64,000 nucleotides of DNA from Pseudomonadota bacterium (GTDB lineage Bacteria; Desulfobacterota; Desulfovibrionia; Desulfovibrionales; Desulfovibrionaceae), in NCBI GenBank assembly GCA_018822105.1, contig JAHJLB010000011.1:214770-278769 (forward strand), in the 5' to 3' direction. Numbering within the stretch: the stretch's first letter is position 1; each line of letters starts with the position of its first letter. Positions 18,163 to 29,724 of this stretch are shown piece by piece. The notes under the pieces are model-generated. The model had not been told where the DNA came from and searched no databases. It was given only the letters and a program-made list of their open reading frames with translations. A program made the position numbers and the translations under genes.

Positions 18163-20719
18163 AGCGGACGAGAACCTCAGCACCCTGCGCGACCGGCTCA
18201 TCGGCCTGGGCGAGCGCAGCATAGCCAAGAGCTACTACCCGGAGCTCAAGAGACGGCTTGAGGACCTGGAGCGCTTTCGCGCGGTGATGCACCACGCCGA
18301 CGACGCCATCTTCATCTTCGAGACGGCCGGCTGGACCGTCACCGATGTCAACGAGACGGCGCTGAACCTCCTGGGCCTGACGCAGGACAAGGTGATCTCC
18401 GCCCACATCTCCCAGTTTTTGCCGCTGGAAATCACGGCCCGCTATGCCGGGGCCGCTCCCGAGGATGGGGACCTCGACCAGGACAGTCGCGGCAACGGCC
18501 ACCTGATGACCGTGCTGGCCGGCAGGGACGGCCGGCACACGCCCGTTGAGATCAACGTGGCCCGGCGCAGCTTCGCGGGCGCGGGCTATGCCGTGGTGAT
18601 CGCGCGCGACGTGACCATGCGCAGGCAGATGGAGGCCGAGCTGGACAACAGCCGCCAGCTCTTCACCTCGTTCATGGAAAACTCCCCTGTGGTCGCCTTC
18701 ATCAAGGACATGTCCGGCCAATACATCTTCATCAACCCGGCCTACTGCGCCTTGCTGGACGCAAAGCCGGAAGACATCCTTGGCCATTCGGACCTTGACC
18801 TCTGGCCGCAGGACGTGGCCGACATGCTGCGCGAGAATGACCGCTACGTGCTCTCCGAGGGCCGGCCCCTGGTCATCGTGGAGGCGGTGCGCCTCAGGAC
18901 CGGGGGAGCGCCAAGGCTGTACCAGGTGACCAAGTTCCCCCTGTTCCAGAACGGCGTCAGCTTCGCCCTGGCGGGCATCGCCGTGGACATCACCGCCCAG
19001 ATACGCACGGAGCAGGCCCTGCAGCGGAGCGAAGACCGCTACCGCATCGTGGCGGACTACACCAACGCCATGGAATGCTGGATCAGCCCCACAGGCGAGA
19101 TGCTCTACGTCAGCCCCTCCTGCGAACGCATCACCGGCTATCAGCTTGATCATTTCCTGAGCGATCCGAGTGGCTTGGAGCACCTCGTGCACCCCGAGGA
19201 CCTGGAGGCCTGGCAGGGCTTCCACGCTCGCGTCCTCCAGAGCGAGGACGACAGCCTGGACTTCCGCATCAGGCACAAGAACGGCGACCTGCGCTGGGTC
19301 AGCGAGACCAAGCGCGAGGTCATGGGCGGCAACGGCGGCTCCATGGGCAGCCGCATCTCGCTGCGCGACATCACCAGCCGCAAGGAGATGGAGCTGCAAC
19401 TGCGCCATCTGGCCCTGCACGACCCGCTGACGGGCCTGGCCAACCGCACCCTGTGCCTGGACCGGCTGCGCCAGGTCATGACGCGGGCCCAGGGCCCCCA
19501 GCCCTACCATTTCGCCCTGGTCTTCCTGGACCTGGACCGCTTCAAGGTGCTGAACGACAGCCTGGGCCACGCCTTTGGCGACAAGGTGCTCATGGCCGTG
19601 TCCGACGTGCTGCGGGGCTGCGTGCAGGGCCAGGACACCGTGTCGCGCTTCGGCGGCGACGAGTTCGTCATCCTGCTGGAGGAGGTCCGCACCCCGCGCG
19701 AAAGCATCCAGGCCGTCCAGCGCATCCGGCAGGCGCTGGCCCTCCCCCTGCTGGTGGACGGGCTCGACATCCAGCTCACGGCCAGCCTGGGCATCACCCT
19801 GGGCGCGCAGCAGGCCGTGACCCCGGAGGACCTGTTGCGCAACGCCGACGTGGCCATGCACCAGGCCAAGAAGGCCGGGCGCAACCGCTTCAAGGTCTTC
19901 ACCAGGGCCATGCTCGCGCGCGCCAGCATGCTTTTGTCCATGGAAACCGACCTCAGGCGGGCCATAGCCCGGCAGGAGTTCTTCGTGGTTTACCAGCCCA
20001 TCGTGCGTCTGGACGGGAAGGCGACCCTGCAAGGCTTCGAGGCCCTGGTGCGCTGGAGCCATCCGGAGAACGGCCTCATCTCCCCCAATGAGTTCATCCC
20101 CGTGGCCGAGGACACCGGGCTCATCGTTGAGCTGGGGATCATGGTGCTGCGCGAGGCCTGCAGGGATCTCATCGCCTGGCGCGAAACATCAAAGCTGGCC
20201 AGGACCCTGGTCATGTCCGTAAACCTCTCGCCCCGCCAGTTCTCCGAGCCCCTGCTGGTGGAGACCATCCGCGCCGTGCTTGAGGAAACCGGCCTGCCCC
20301 CCGAGGCTCTGAAGCTGGAGATCACCGAGACGGCCATCATGGAGAACGCAGGCAGCGCCGTGGAGAAGCTGAAGAAGCTCAAGGCGCTTGGCATCACCCT
20401 GTCCGTGGACGATTTCGGCACAGGCTACTCGTCCATGAGCAGCCTGCAGCAGTTCCCGCTGGACACCCTCAAGATCGACCTGAGCTTCATCCGACGGCTG
20501 GACACCAGCCAGGAAGGCCTGGAGATCGTCAAGGCCATCATCAGCCTGGCCCATTCCCTGAAGCTCCAGGTGGTGGCGGAGGGTGTGGAGCGCGCCGAGC
20601 AGCAGATGGTCCTCACCGTGCTCCAGTGCGAATACGCCCAGGGCTACCTCTACGCCAAGCCCCTGCCCGAAGCCCAGGCCCGGCAATACCTCCTGGGTTG
20701 CGTCGACGGCTGCAAATAG
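18152..20719 (+). CDS. PAS-PAS-PAS-GGDEF-EAL cyclic-di-GMP turnover protein
   Basis: This 855-residue soluble protein has no signal peptide or membrane helix. Three PAS-like segments lie at about residues 44-155, 165-285 and 295-415. The GGDEF domain has an intact GGDEF active site. The inhibitory RxxD site five residues upstream reads QGQD, so product inhibition may be lost. The EAL domain keeps FEALVRW, VNLSPRQF, LEITET, DDFGTGYSS and VVAEGVE, so phosphodiesterase activity is likely. Both synthesis and hydrolysis of c-di-GMP look possible. The 11-base overlap with ercA suggests that the two work together. Confidence 0.93.
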   Translation: MPSEADENLSTLRDRLIGLGERSIAKSYYPELKRRLEDLERFRAVMHHADDAIFIFETAGWTVTDVNETALNLLGLTQDKVISAHISQFLPLEITARYAGAAPEDGDLDQDSRGNGHLMTVLAGRDGRHTPVEINVARRSFAGAGYAVVIARDVTMRRQMEAELDNSRQLFTSFMENSPVVAFIKDMSGQYIFINPAYCALLDAKPEDILGHSDLDLWPQDVADMLRENDRYVLSEGRPLVIVEAVRLRTGGAPRLYQVTKFPLFQNGVSFALAGIAVDITAQIRTEQALQRSEDRYRIVADYTNAMECWISPTGEMLYVSPSCERITGYQLDHFLSDPSGLEHLVHPEDLEAWQGFHARVLQSEDDSLDFRIRHKNGDLRWVSETKREVMGGNGGSMGSRISLRDITSRKEMELQLRHLALHDPLTGLANRTLCLDRLRQVMTRAQGPQPYHFALVFLDLDRFKVLNDSLGHAFGDKVLMAVSDVLRGCVQGQDTVSRFGGDEFVILLEEVRTPRESIQAVQRIRQALALPLLVDGLDIQLTASLGITLGAQQAVTPEDLLRNADVAMHQAKKAGRNRFKVFTRAMLARASMLLSMETDLRRAIARQEFFVVYQPIVRLDGKATLQGFEALVRWSHPENGLISPNEFIPVAEDTGLIVELGIMVLREACRDLIAWRETSKLARTLVMSVNLSPRQFSEPLLVETIRAVLEETGLPPEALKLEITETAIMENAGSAVEKLKKLKALGITLSVDDFGTGYSSMSSLQQFPLDTLKIDLSFIRRLDTSQEGLEIVKAIISLAHSLKLQVVAEGVERAEQQMVLTVLQCEYAQGYLYAKPLPEAQARQYLLGCVDGCK

Positions 20720-20725
20720 CCCGCC

Positions 20726-23176
20726 TCAAGGCCGCGTAGCCGAGAACCGGAAGCCCCGCCCCGGAGCGCTCCAGGCCAGCTCCAGCATGCCGGCGTCCGA
20801 CGTGCTGGCAAGGGGGATGCCGCGCCGCGAGAGCTCGTCGGCCACCGCCTGGTTCGGGAAATGGAACTGGTTCAGATAGCCGCAGCTGACCGCGGCCTGG
20901 GCCGGGGCCACCGCCTCGTACAACATGCCAGAAAAGCTCGACTTCGAGCCGTGGTGCGGCAGCACCAGCACCTGGGCGCGCAGGTCGCGTCCGGCATCGA
21001 TCATGTGCTCGATGCCCGCGCGCTGCACATCGCCCGGCAAAAGCGCCAGGGGCGCGCCACGCCACAGGAGCCGCAGCACCAGCGAACGCTCGTTGGTCCC
21101 GGCGCCGTCGAAATCCTCCGCCGGGTGCTGGGCCGCAAGCAGAACCCCGGAGCCCAGGTCAAGGCTGTCGCCCGGACGGAAGACCTCCGGCCGGGGGGCG
21201 CCTGCGGCCAGCGCCGCGTCAAAGGCCTCGCCCAGTTCGCCCGCGGGCCACTGGCCGTTGGTGATGAACCGCCCCACGCGGAACTGGCGCAGGATGAAGC
21301 CCAGGCCCTGGGCATGATCGGCGTCCGGGTGGCTCATGACCACGGCGTCAAGCCTTGGCGGACGGCCCCAGGCAAGCGCCGGGCCCACCACGGAGCGCCC
21401 CAGGTCAAAGGTGCGGCTGCTCGTGCCGCCGCCGTCCACCAGGACACGCCGCCCGCCCGGGGCCGTCACCAGCAGGGCCTGGGACTGGCCCACGTCCAGC
21501 AGGGTCAGGCGCACCTCGTCCCTGGCCTCGTCCCAAAGCATCCGCCCGTGGGCAGCGGCCATGAGCAGAAGCCCGCCCAGAACCAGCAGCACCGGCGCGG
21601 TGCCTGGCCTGCGCCAGCAGCAGGGAACCAGCGCCGTGACCAGTCCGGCGCCCAGGAGCTCCGGCCAAAGAGGCCGGAATAGCGACCACACGGGCAGCCA
21701 CCCGGCCTGGGCCACGGCATGGAGGGCCTCCAGCATGAGGCCCTGCGCCTGCGCGGCAGCCTGGAGCGGCCAGGCAGCGGCCTGCTCCAGGCCCGGCACC
21801 AGGGCCAGGGCCATGCCGACCATGCCCAGCAGCTGCACCACCAGCCCCTGCACCGGCACCCAGGGCAGGTTGAGCAGAAAATTCGGCTGGAACACGCCGA
21901 AATACCAGGCCAAAACAGGCAACAACGCCAGGTTGGCGGCCAGGCTCATGGCCAGGGCGTCCCAGCCCAGACGCAGCGCCCGGCCCAGAAAACCGGCGGG
22001 CGCAGGCACAAGCCCGCGCAGCCAGGGGAACAGAATCGCCAGGCCGCCCACGGACAGGGCCGACATCTGCAGGCCCAGGTCGAACACCGCCAGAGGCTCG
22101 GCCAGGACCATCACGGCCAGGGCCAGGAACAGGCCGTCCACCAGGGCGCGGCCACGGTCGAAGAGCAGGAGCAGGCCCCAGAACCCGAACATGCAGGCCG
22201 AGCGCACCAGCGAGGGGCTGGCCTGCCCGACCCAGACATAGGCCGCCACCAGGGGCAGGGAGATGAGGATGGCCAGCTTCTGGCGGGGGATGCGCAGGAA
22301 CAGGGCCGGCCGGGCCAGTCCGGCCAGCCAGGCCAGGCCCCAGCCCAGGAGCGCCGCGTAGACCACGTTCAGGCCCGACAGGGCCAGGGTGTGCGCCAGG
22401 CCCGCGGCGCGCAGCTCCTCGGTGACGGTCTGGTCGATGCGCGAGCGGTCGCCCATGAGCAGGCCCAGGACCACGGCCCCGCCCTGGGTGGGCGGCAAAA
22501 GCCGCAGCAGGCTCCCGCGCAGGGATTCGCGCAGGTCCCACCAGAAGGACGCGGGCCTCGGCCCCCAGGCGGCGTCGGCCAGTTCGCCGCGCGCATAGGC
22601 CCGGTGGAAGACCCCGCGCAGGCGCTGCTGCCAGTCGAAATCCGCCCCGCCCGCATTGCGGAACCCGCGCACGGGCCAGAGCCGGAGCCGGACTTCGACC
22701 TCCTGGCCGGGCGCCGGCCGGTAGCTTGGCTCATCCCAGTCCCAGGACACCAGGCCCGGCACAGCCTCCGTGCCCGTGTCCGCGCCTTCGGCCCGGACAT
22801 GCTCCAGCAGAATCTCCTGGCGCCCGAAAGGCTTGTCGCTGACTGCGGCCACGCGGCCGCGCAGCAGGGCCTTGCCCCGGCCCTGGACCACCGCCGCCGG
22901 GGCGGATGGAGGCCTTGGCAAAACCAGATGCGCGTGCCCCACGCCAGCGCCGAAGCACAAAACGACCAGGGCCAGGGTCAGGAGACTCTGCCGCCAGCCC
23001 CCGGCGCGGATCCCAGCCAATGCGGCCCAAAGCAGCCCGGCCAAAGCCAGGGCCGGTTCCGGGTGGCGCAGGCTCCAGATGCCCGCCACATAGGCCAGGA
23101 AATACACCTGCCAGGCCAGCAGGCCGGGCGGACCGCCGCAAGGGGCGAAGCTGTCCTGGCGCTGGCTGGCGAGCAT
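20726..23176 (-). CDS. comEC: ComEC/Rec2-family DNA uptake channel
   Basis: This 816-residue inner-membrane protein has the full three-part ComEC layout. An N-terminal soluble domain sits between helices, the competence domain lies in the middle (SGLNVVYAALLGWGLAWLAG, FLRIPRQKLA, SPSLVRSACMFG), and a C-terminal metallo-beta-lactamase domain follows (LDVGQSQALLV, VMSHPDADHAQGLG, LPHHGSKSSFSG). It carries single-stranded DNA across the inner membrane in transformable bacteria. The start at 23176 follows AGGAGG. An in-frame upstream codon at 23248 has no such site. No pilus or other com gene is in the window. Confidence 0.93.
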   Translation of the reverse strand: MLASQRQDSFAPCGGPPGLLAWQVYFLAYVAGIWSLRHPEPALALAGLLWAALAGIRAGGWRQSLLTLALVVLCFGAGVGHAHLVLPRPPSAPAAVVQGRGKALLRGRVAAVSDKPFGRQEILLEHVRAEGADTGTEAVPGLVSWDWDEPSYRPAPGQEVEVRLRLWPVRGFRNAGGADFDWQQRLRGVFHRAYARGELADAAWGPRPASFWWDLRESLRGSLLRLLPPTQGGAVVLGLLMGDRSRIDQTVTEELRAAGLAHTLALSGLNVVYAALLGWGLAWLAGLARPALFLRIPRQKLAILISLPLVAAYVWVGQASPSLVRSACMFGFWGLLLLFDRGRALVDGLFLALAVMVLAEPLAVFDLGLQMSALSVGGLAILFPWLRGLVPAPAGFLGRALRLGWDALAMSLAANLALLPVLAWYFGVFQPNFLLNLPWVPVQGLVVQLLGMVGMALALVPGLEQAAAWPLQAAAQAQGLMLEALHAVAQAGWLPVWSLFRPLWPELLGAGLVTALVPCCWRRPGTAPVLLVLGGLLLMAAAHGRMLWDEARDEVRLTLLDVGQSQALLVTAPGGRRVLVDGGGTSSRTFDLGRSVVGPALAWGRPPRLDAVVMSHPDADHAQGLGFILRQFRVGRFITNGQWPAGELGEAFDAALAAGAPRPEVFRPGDSLDLGSGVLLAAQHPAEDFDGAGTNERSLVLRLLWRGAPLALLPGDVQRAGIEHMIDAGRDLRAQVLVLPHHGSKSSFSGMLYEAVAPAQAAVSCGYLNQFHFPNQAVADELSRRGIPLASTSDAGMLELAWSAPGRGFRFSATRP

Positions 23177-23296
23177 GCCCCCTCCTGGCGTGGCCACCCT
23201 GGATCGGACGGGCCGCTGCCTCCCCGTCCGCGATATTCGATAGCACACCCGTCCCGTTCGGCCTTCTCCCGACCGGCCATTGCTTCTCCCGCCCGG

Positions 23297-24550
23297 CTAT
23301 TCCTTTTCCCGGCGGATGCGCGCGCCCACGGCGGCCAGCTTCTCTTCCATGCGCTCATAGCCCCGGTCCAGGTGGTAGATGCGCTGGACCTCGGTGGTGC
23401 CCTGGGCCACCAGCCCGGCCAGCACCAGCGAGGCGCTGGCCCGCAGGTCCGAGGCCATCACCGGCGCGCCCACCAGCTGCGGCACGCCGCGCACCATGGC
23501 CGTGCGGTCCTTGAGGGAGATGCGCGCGCCCATGCGCCCCAACTCGGACACATGCATGAAGCGGTTTTCGAAGATCTTCTCCTGAATGGAGCCGGAACCG
23601 GAGGCCACGCACATGAGGGCCATGAGCTGGGCCTGCATGTCCGTGGGGAAGCCCGGGTGCGGCTGGGTGGTCAGATCCACGCCCAAGAGCTCGCCATTGC
23701 GGCGCACCAGCACGGTGCCGTCCTCCTCCGCGGTCACCTGGACATTCATCTCGCGCAGCTTGGAGACCACCGCGTCCAGTTCGTCCAGGGGGCAGTCCTT
23801 CAGCCGGAGCTCGCCATCGGTGATGGCCCCGGCCACGAGATAGGTGCCGGCCTCAATGCGGTCGGGCATGACGCGGTACTCGCAGCCGGTGAGTTCGCGC
23901 ACGCCCTCCACCTCGATGACCGCCGTGCCGTGGCCCCGGATGCGCGCACCGCAGGCGATGAGGAAGTTGGCCAGGTCCACCACCTCGGGCTCGCGGGCGC
24001 AGTTCTCCAGGATGGTGCAGCCCTTGGCCACGCTGGCGGCCATGAGCAGGTTCTCCGTGCCGCCCACGGTGGGGAAATCAAAGACGATGCGCGCGCCGAT
24101 GAGCCCGCCGCAGACGCCGTGGATGTAGCCGGAGTCGAGCATGAACCGGGCGCCCATGCGCTCCAGCGCCTTCATGTGCAGGTCCACGGGCCGCGCGCCG
24201 ATGGCGCAGCCGCCGGGCAGGGCCACCTTGGCCTCGCCCAGGAAGCCCAGGAGCGGGCCAAGGCAGAGCACCGAGGCGCGCATGGTCTTGACCAGCTCGT
24301 AGGGGGCCTCGTGCTTCAGGTTGGCGACCCTGGCCGTCACCGTGTTGCCCTCGAAGGTGGTCTCGCAGCCCAGGATGTTCAAAAGTTTCAGGGTGGTGAA
24401 GATGTCCCGCAGGCGCGGCACGTTGGTCAGCCGCACGGTGCCCTTGGCCAGGAGGCAGGCGATGAGGATGGGCAGGGCCGCGTTTTTGGAGCCGCTGACC
24501 TGAATGGTCCCCTTGAGCGGCACGCCGCCCTCGATGATGAGCTTGTCCAT
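23297..24550 (-). CDS. murA: UDP-N-acetylglucosamine 1-carboxyvinyltransferase
   Basis: This 417-residue protein matches MurA length and starts [16 protein letters not shown], with [11 protein letters not shown] following. The catalytic Cys115 lies in [13 protein letters not shown], at exactly the E. coli number, so the enzyme should be fosfomycin-sensitive in principle. It transfers enolpyruvate to UDP-GlcNAc, the first committed step of peptidoglycan synthesis. comEC lies 120 bases downstream on the same strand, and tRNA-His is divergent upstream. Confidence 0.97.
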   Translation of the reverse strand: MDKLIIEGGVPLKGTIQVSGSKNAALPILIACLLAKGTVRLTNVPRLRDIFTTLKLLNILGCETTFEGNTVTARVANLKHEAPYELVKTMRASVLCLGPLLGFLGEAKVALPGGCAIGARPVDLHMKALERMGARFMLDSGYIHGVCGGLIGARIVFDFPTVGGTENLLMAASVAKGCTILENCAREPEVVDLANFLIACGARIRGHGTAVIEVEGVRELTGCEYRVMPDRIEAGTYLVAGAITDGELRLKDCPLDELDAVVSKLREMNVQVTAEEDGTVLVRRNGELLGVDLTTQPHPGFPTDMQAQLMALMCVASGSGSIQEKIFENRFMHVSELGRMGARISLKDRTAMVRGVPQLVGAPVMASDLRASASLVLAGLVAQGTTEVQRIYHLDRGYERMEEKLAAVGARIRREKE

Positions 24551-24617
24551 GCTGTGTCCTTGTGTTCCCCGGCCGGGCGCGCATCCTGGCCGGATTCGTT
24601 TTTGAGGGATTTAGTCC

Positions 24618-24645
24618 TTGACCACCAGGGGGGACGTCGTATAAA
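24618..24645 (+). promoter_or_regulatory. promoter of tRNA-His
   Basis: TTGACC and TATAAA are separated by 16 bases and end 15 bases before the tRNA. Confidence 0.6.
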
Positions 24646-24660
24646 CATCCTTCCTCTCGT

Positions 24661-24737
24661 GGTGGGTGTAGCTCAGTTGGCAGAGCACCAGGTTGTGGCC
24701 CTGGGGGCCGAGGGTTCAAGCCCCTTCACTCACCCCA
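24661..24737 (+). tRNA. tRNA-His (anticodon GTG)
   Basis: A full cloverleaf is readable. The acceptor arms are GTGGGTG and CACTCAC, and the anticodon stem CCAGG/CCTGG carries a loop with GTG. The T arm holds GGGTTCAAGC. The extra G at 24661 pairs with discriminator C at 24734, the identity feature of histidine tRNAs. CCA is encoded. A clear terminator follows. Confidence 0.97.
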
Positions 24738-24751
24738 AGAAAGACTTGACA

Positions 24752-24780
24752 GGCCCCGTGCTCCACGGGGCCTTTTCTTT
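24752..24780 (+). terminator. rho-independent terminator after tRNA-His
   Basis: A perfect 9-base stem GGCCCCGTG/CACGGGGCC with loop CTC is followed by TTTTCTTT. Confidence 0.9.
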
Positions 24781-24885
24781 CGTCTTCGGCCCGGCCCAAC
24801 AGGGCCTCGGGCGGCACTCTGCGAAACTCCTCCCGGAAAAGCAAGGCGAAATATTAACGTTTAGTCTCAACCGCTTACCCAAGCC

Positions 24886-26802
<1,917 letters not shown>

Positions 26803-26810
26803 GCGCGCCC

Positions 26811-28205
26811 CTAGCTCTTGAAGAAGGCCCGGAAGGCCAGGACCGTGGCGTAGAGGTCGGCCTTGCCGAGCACCTCGAAGGGGCTGTGCATGGACAAGAC
26901 CGCAGGGCCCATGTCGATGACGTCCATGCCGTAGACGGCCAGGAACTTGGCCACGGTGCCGCCGCCGCCCAGGTCCACCTTGCCCAGCTCGGCCATCTGC
27001 CAGGGCACCCCGGCCTTGTCCAGGATGCCGCGCAGGTAGGCCACGTATTCCGGGTGCGCGTCATTGGCCCCGACCTTGCCCCGGTGGCCGGTGAACTTGT
27101 TGAAGCAGGGCCCGTAGCCCATGTAGGCGGCGTTGCGCTTTTCAAAGACGTCCAGGTGGTCCGGGTCCACGGCGGCGTTGACGTCGGCCGAGATGGCCAT
27201 GCCGCGACGGAAGACCTCGGGCAGCCGATCCTTGGGCGACCAGGCGTCCAGGATGTCCTGCACGGCGTACTCGAAGAACAGCGACTGCGCGCCCGTGGCC
27301 CCTTCGGAGCCGATCTCCTCCTTGTCCCAGAACAGGGCGAACTGCGTGTGCTCCGGGGTCTTCTCGGCCAATAGGGCCTCCAGGGCGGCGAACACGCAGG
27401 AGCGGTCATCGTGGCCGTAGCCGCCGATCATGGAGCTGTCCAGGCCCACGTTGCGGGCCGGGCCGGCGGGCACCAGCTGGAGCTCGGCGCTGAACAGGTC
27501 GCTCTCCGTGATGCCGTAGCGCCTGTGCAGCAGCTCCAGCACCCTGCCCTTGACCCGGTCCTTGTCCTTGAGGCGCTTGGTGTCGCCCGCGCCGCTGGGC
27601 TCGTGGGCCACCACGGCGTTCAATTTCTCGGCCTCGAAGGCATCGGAGACCTTCTGCTCCACCTGCTTCTGGGCCAGATGCGGCAGAAGGTCCGTGATGG
27701 TCAGCACCGGATCGCCCAGGTCCTCGCCCACCATCACCTTGACCACGCTGCCGTCCTTCTTGACCACCACCCCGTGCAGGGCCAGCTCCCGGGCCAGCCA
27801 CTGGTACTTGCGGATGCCGCCGTAGTAGTGGGTCTTCATGAGCCCAAGGTCCGAGTCCTCGTAGAGCGGATGCTGCTTCAGGTCGATGCGCGGGGTGTCC
27901 ACATGGGCCCCGATGAGCCGGAAGCCCTCGCCGAGGGGGCGCCTGCCGCGCCGGGCCAGGAGAATGGTCTTGCCGCGCTGCACCCGCGCGTAGGCCTTGG
28001 ATTTCGCTCCCAGCTGCTCGCTGAACCCGGCGGCCTTGGCCGCGGCCAGGATGTAGTCCACGGTCTCGCGCTCGGTCTTGCAGACGGACAGGAAGCGCAT
28101 GTAGCCGTCGGCGCAGGCGGCCAACGCCTTGCGGTCCGCGGCGGAGGCGTAGACATCCCAGCAGTTGCGGGAAACATGCTCCAGTTCAGGCTTGTACTTG
28201 CTCAC
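26811..28205 (-). CDS. M18-family aminopeptidase
   Basis: This 464-residue zinc peptidase is of the aspartyl aminopeptidase family. The metal and catalytic motifs are visible: LIGAHVDTPRID near residue 97, FWDKEEIGSEGATGAQS, ISADVNAAVDPDH, and the C-terminal GPAVLSMHSPFEV. It removes N-terminal acidic residues from peptides in the cytoplasm. The start is GTG with GGAG about nine bases upstream. It sits between selA and selB, an odd place for a peptidase. I see nothing in the protein linking it to selenium. Confidence 0.92.
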   Translation of the reverse strand: MSKYKPELEHVSRNCWDVYASAADRKALAACADGYMRFLSVCKTERETVDYILAAAKAAGFSEQLGAKSKAYARVQRGKTILLARRGRRPLGEGFRLIGAHVDTPRIDLKQHPLYEDSDLGLMKTHYYGGIRKYQWLARELALHGVVVKKDGSVVKVMVGEDLGDPVLTITDLLPHLAQKQVEQKVSDAFEAEKLNAVVAHEPSGAGDTKRLKDKDRVKGRVLELLHRRYGITESDLFSAELQLVPAGPARNVGLDSSMIGGYGHDDRSCVFAALEALLAEKTPEHTQFALFWDKEEIGSEGATGAQSLFFEYAVQDILDAWSPKDRLPEVFRRGMAISADVNAAVDPDHLDVFEKRNAAYMGYGPCFNKFTGHRGKVGANDAHPEYVAYLRGILDKAGVPWQMAELGKVDLGGGGTVAKFLAVYGMDVIDMGPAVLSMHSPFEVLGKADLYATVLAFRAFFKS

Positions 28206-28253
28206 GAATATGCTCCAGGCCGGTTCAGGTGTGGTTCAGCAGCCGAAAAGGTC

Positions 28254-29693
28254 TCAACCCGCGTCAGTCAGGGCCTGGCGCAGGGCGTCCAGGACAAGGG
28301 CATGCTCCGAGGGGGCCAGGGTGCGCGGATCCAGGCACAAGGCGCCGTCCTCCACGCGGCCCACCAGGGGCGGGTCCGTGGCCAGCAGGGCCTGGCGCAG
28401 GGCGTCCACGTTCAGGGCCAGGCCCGCGCAGGGCACAAGGGCCACTAGGGCCGTGGGCAGGTCGGCCTCGGGGAAGGCCCCGCCACCCACGCGCGAGACG
28501 CCCCGCCGCACGCTGACGTCCAGCCTTCCGGCCAGGCGCCTCCTAAGCAGCGCCGCCAGCCGCGAGGCCTGGGCGCGGAGGGACACCAGGGAGCGGGTCA
28601 TCATGCCCAGGGTGGGCACGCGGCTCTTGGCCAGCTCCGGGTCCAGGTACAGGCGCAGGGTGGCCTCCAGGGCGGCCAGGGTCATCTTGTCGATGCGCAG
28701 GGCGCGGTTCAGCGGGTTCTTCTTGATGCGCTCGATGATCTCGCGGCGGCCCACGATGAGACCCGCCTGCGGGCCGCCCAGGACCTTGTCGCCGGAGAAG
28801 GTGACCACGTCCGCGCCCTCGGACACGGATTCGGCGGCCGTGGGCTCGCCCGGCAGCCCGTCCGCATCCAGGCGCAGCAGGCTGCCGCTGCCCAGGTCCT
28901 CGATGACCGGCAGGCCGAAGGTGGCGGCCAGGGTCTTGAGCTCGGAGAGCGGGACCTCCTTGACGAAGCCCACCTGCCGGAAGTTGGAGGTGTGCACCTT
29001 CATGAAGGCCGCGGTCTCCAGGGTGATGGCCGCCTCGTAGTCGCGCAGGTGCGTGCGGTTGGTGGCCCCCACCTCGCGCAGGATGCAGCCGCTCTTGGCC
29101 ATGACGTCGGGGATGCGGAAGCTTCCGCCGATCTCCACCAGCTGCCCGCGCGAGACAATGACCTCGCGGCCCTTGCACAGGGTGTCCAGCACGATGAGCA
29201 CCGCGGCGGCGTTGTTGTTCACCACGAGTGCGGCCTCGGCTCCGGTGAGGCGGCAGAGCAGGCCCTCCACGTGGGCGTAGCGGCTGCCGCGCTCGCCGCT
29301 GGACAGGTCGAACTCCAGGTTGGAGTAGTGCGCGGCGGCCTGGGAAACGGCGAGGACGGCCTCCGGGGCCAGGAGCGAACGGCCCATGTTGGTGTGCACC
29401 ACCACGCCCGTGGCGTTCAGCACCCGGCGGAAGCGCGGGCGCGCGCCGAGGCGCACATAGGCCAGCAGGCGCGGGTACAGGGCGGGCAGCGAGAGTTGCG
29501 ACTCGTCCTTGTGGGCCCCGGCGCGGATCTCCTCGCGCACGAGGTCCAGAAAGTCGTTCACCAGGCCCTTGATGAGCGGGCGCGGCACGGCGGGCAGGAC
29601 CGCGCGCAGGGCCCGGGCCGCGCGGCCCGTGTCCGCTGCCAGAGCGCCGAGGGCCTGGTCCACGGCGGGCAGATGGCGGAAGAGTGTGGTCAC
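28254..29693 (-). CDS. selA: L-seryl-tRNA(Sec) selenium transferase
   Basis: This 479-residue PLP enzyme converts Ser-tRNA(Sec) to Sec-tRNA(Sec) using selenophosphate. Family signs are RRVLNATGVVVHTNMGRS, NNNAAAVLIVL, and the PLP lysine Lys303 in FSGDKVLGGPQAG. I chose the GTG at 29693 because GGAGG lies seven bases upstream. A longer in-frame reading runs back into folC without a better site. selD and the Sec tRNA gene are not in the window. Confidence 0.96.
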   Translation of the reverse strand: MTTLFRHLPAVDQALGALAADTGRAARALRAVLPAVPRPLIKGLVNDFLDLVREEIRAGAHKDESQLSLPALYPRLLAYVRLGARPRFRRVLNATGVVVHTNMGRSLLAPEAVLAVSQAAAHYSNLEFDLSSGERGSRYAHVEGLLCRLTGAEAALVVNNNAAAVLIVLDTLCKGREVIVSRGQLVEIGGSFRIPDVMAKSGCILREVGATNRTHLRDYEAAITLETAAFMKVHTSNFRQVGFVKEVPLSELKTLAATFGLPVIEDLGSGSLLRLDADGLPGEPTAAESVSEGADVVTFSGDKVLGGPQAGLIVGRREIIERIKKNPLNRALRIDKMTLAALEATLRLYLDPELAKSRVPTLGMMTRSLVSLRAQASRLAALLRRRLAGRLDVSVRRGVSRVGGGAFPEADLPTALVALVPCAGLALNVDALRQALLATDPPLVGRVEDGALCLDPRTLAPSEHALVLDALRQALTDAG

Positions 29694-29724
29694 GGCAGAA
29701 CCTCCAGGGCGGCCAGGCGGCGGA

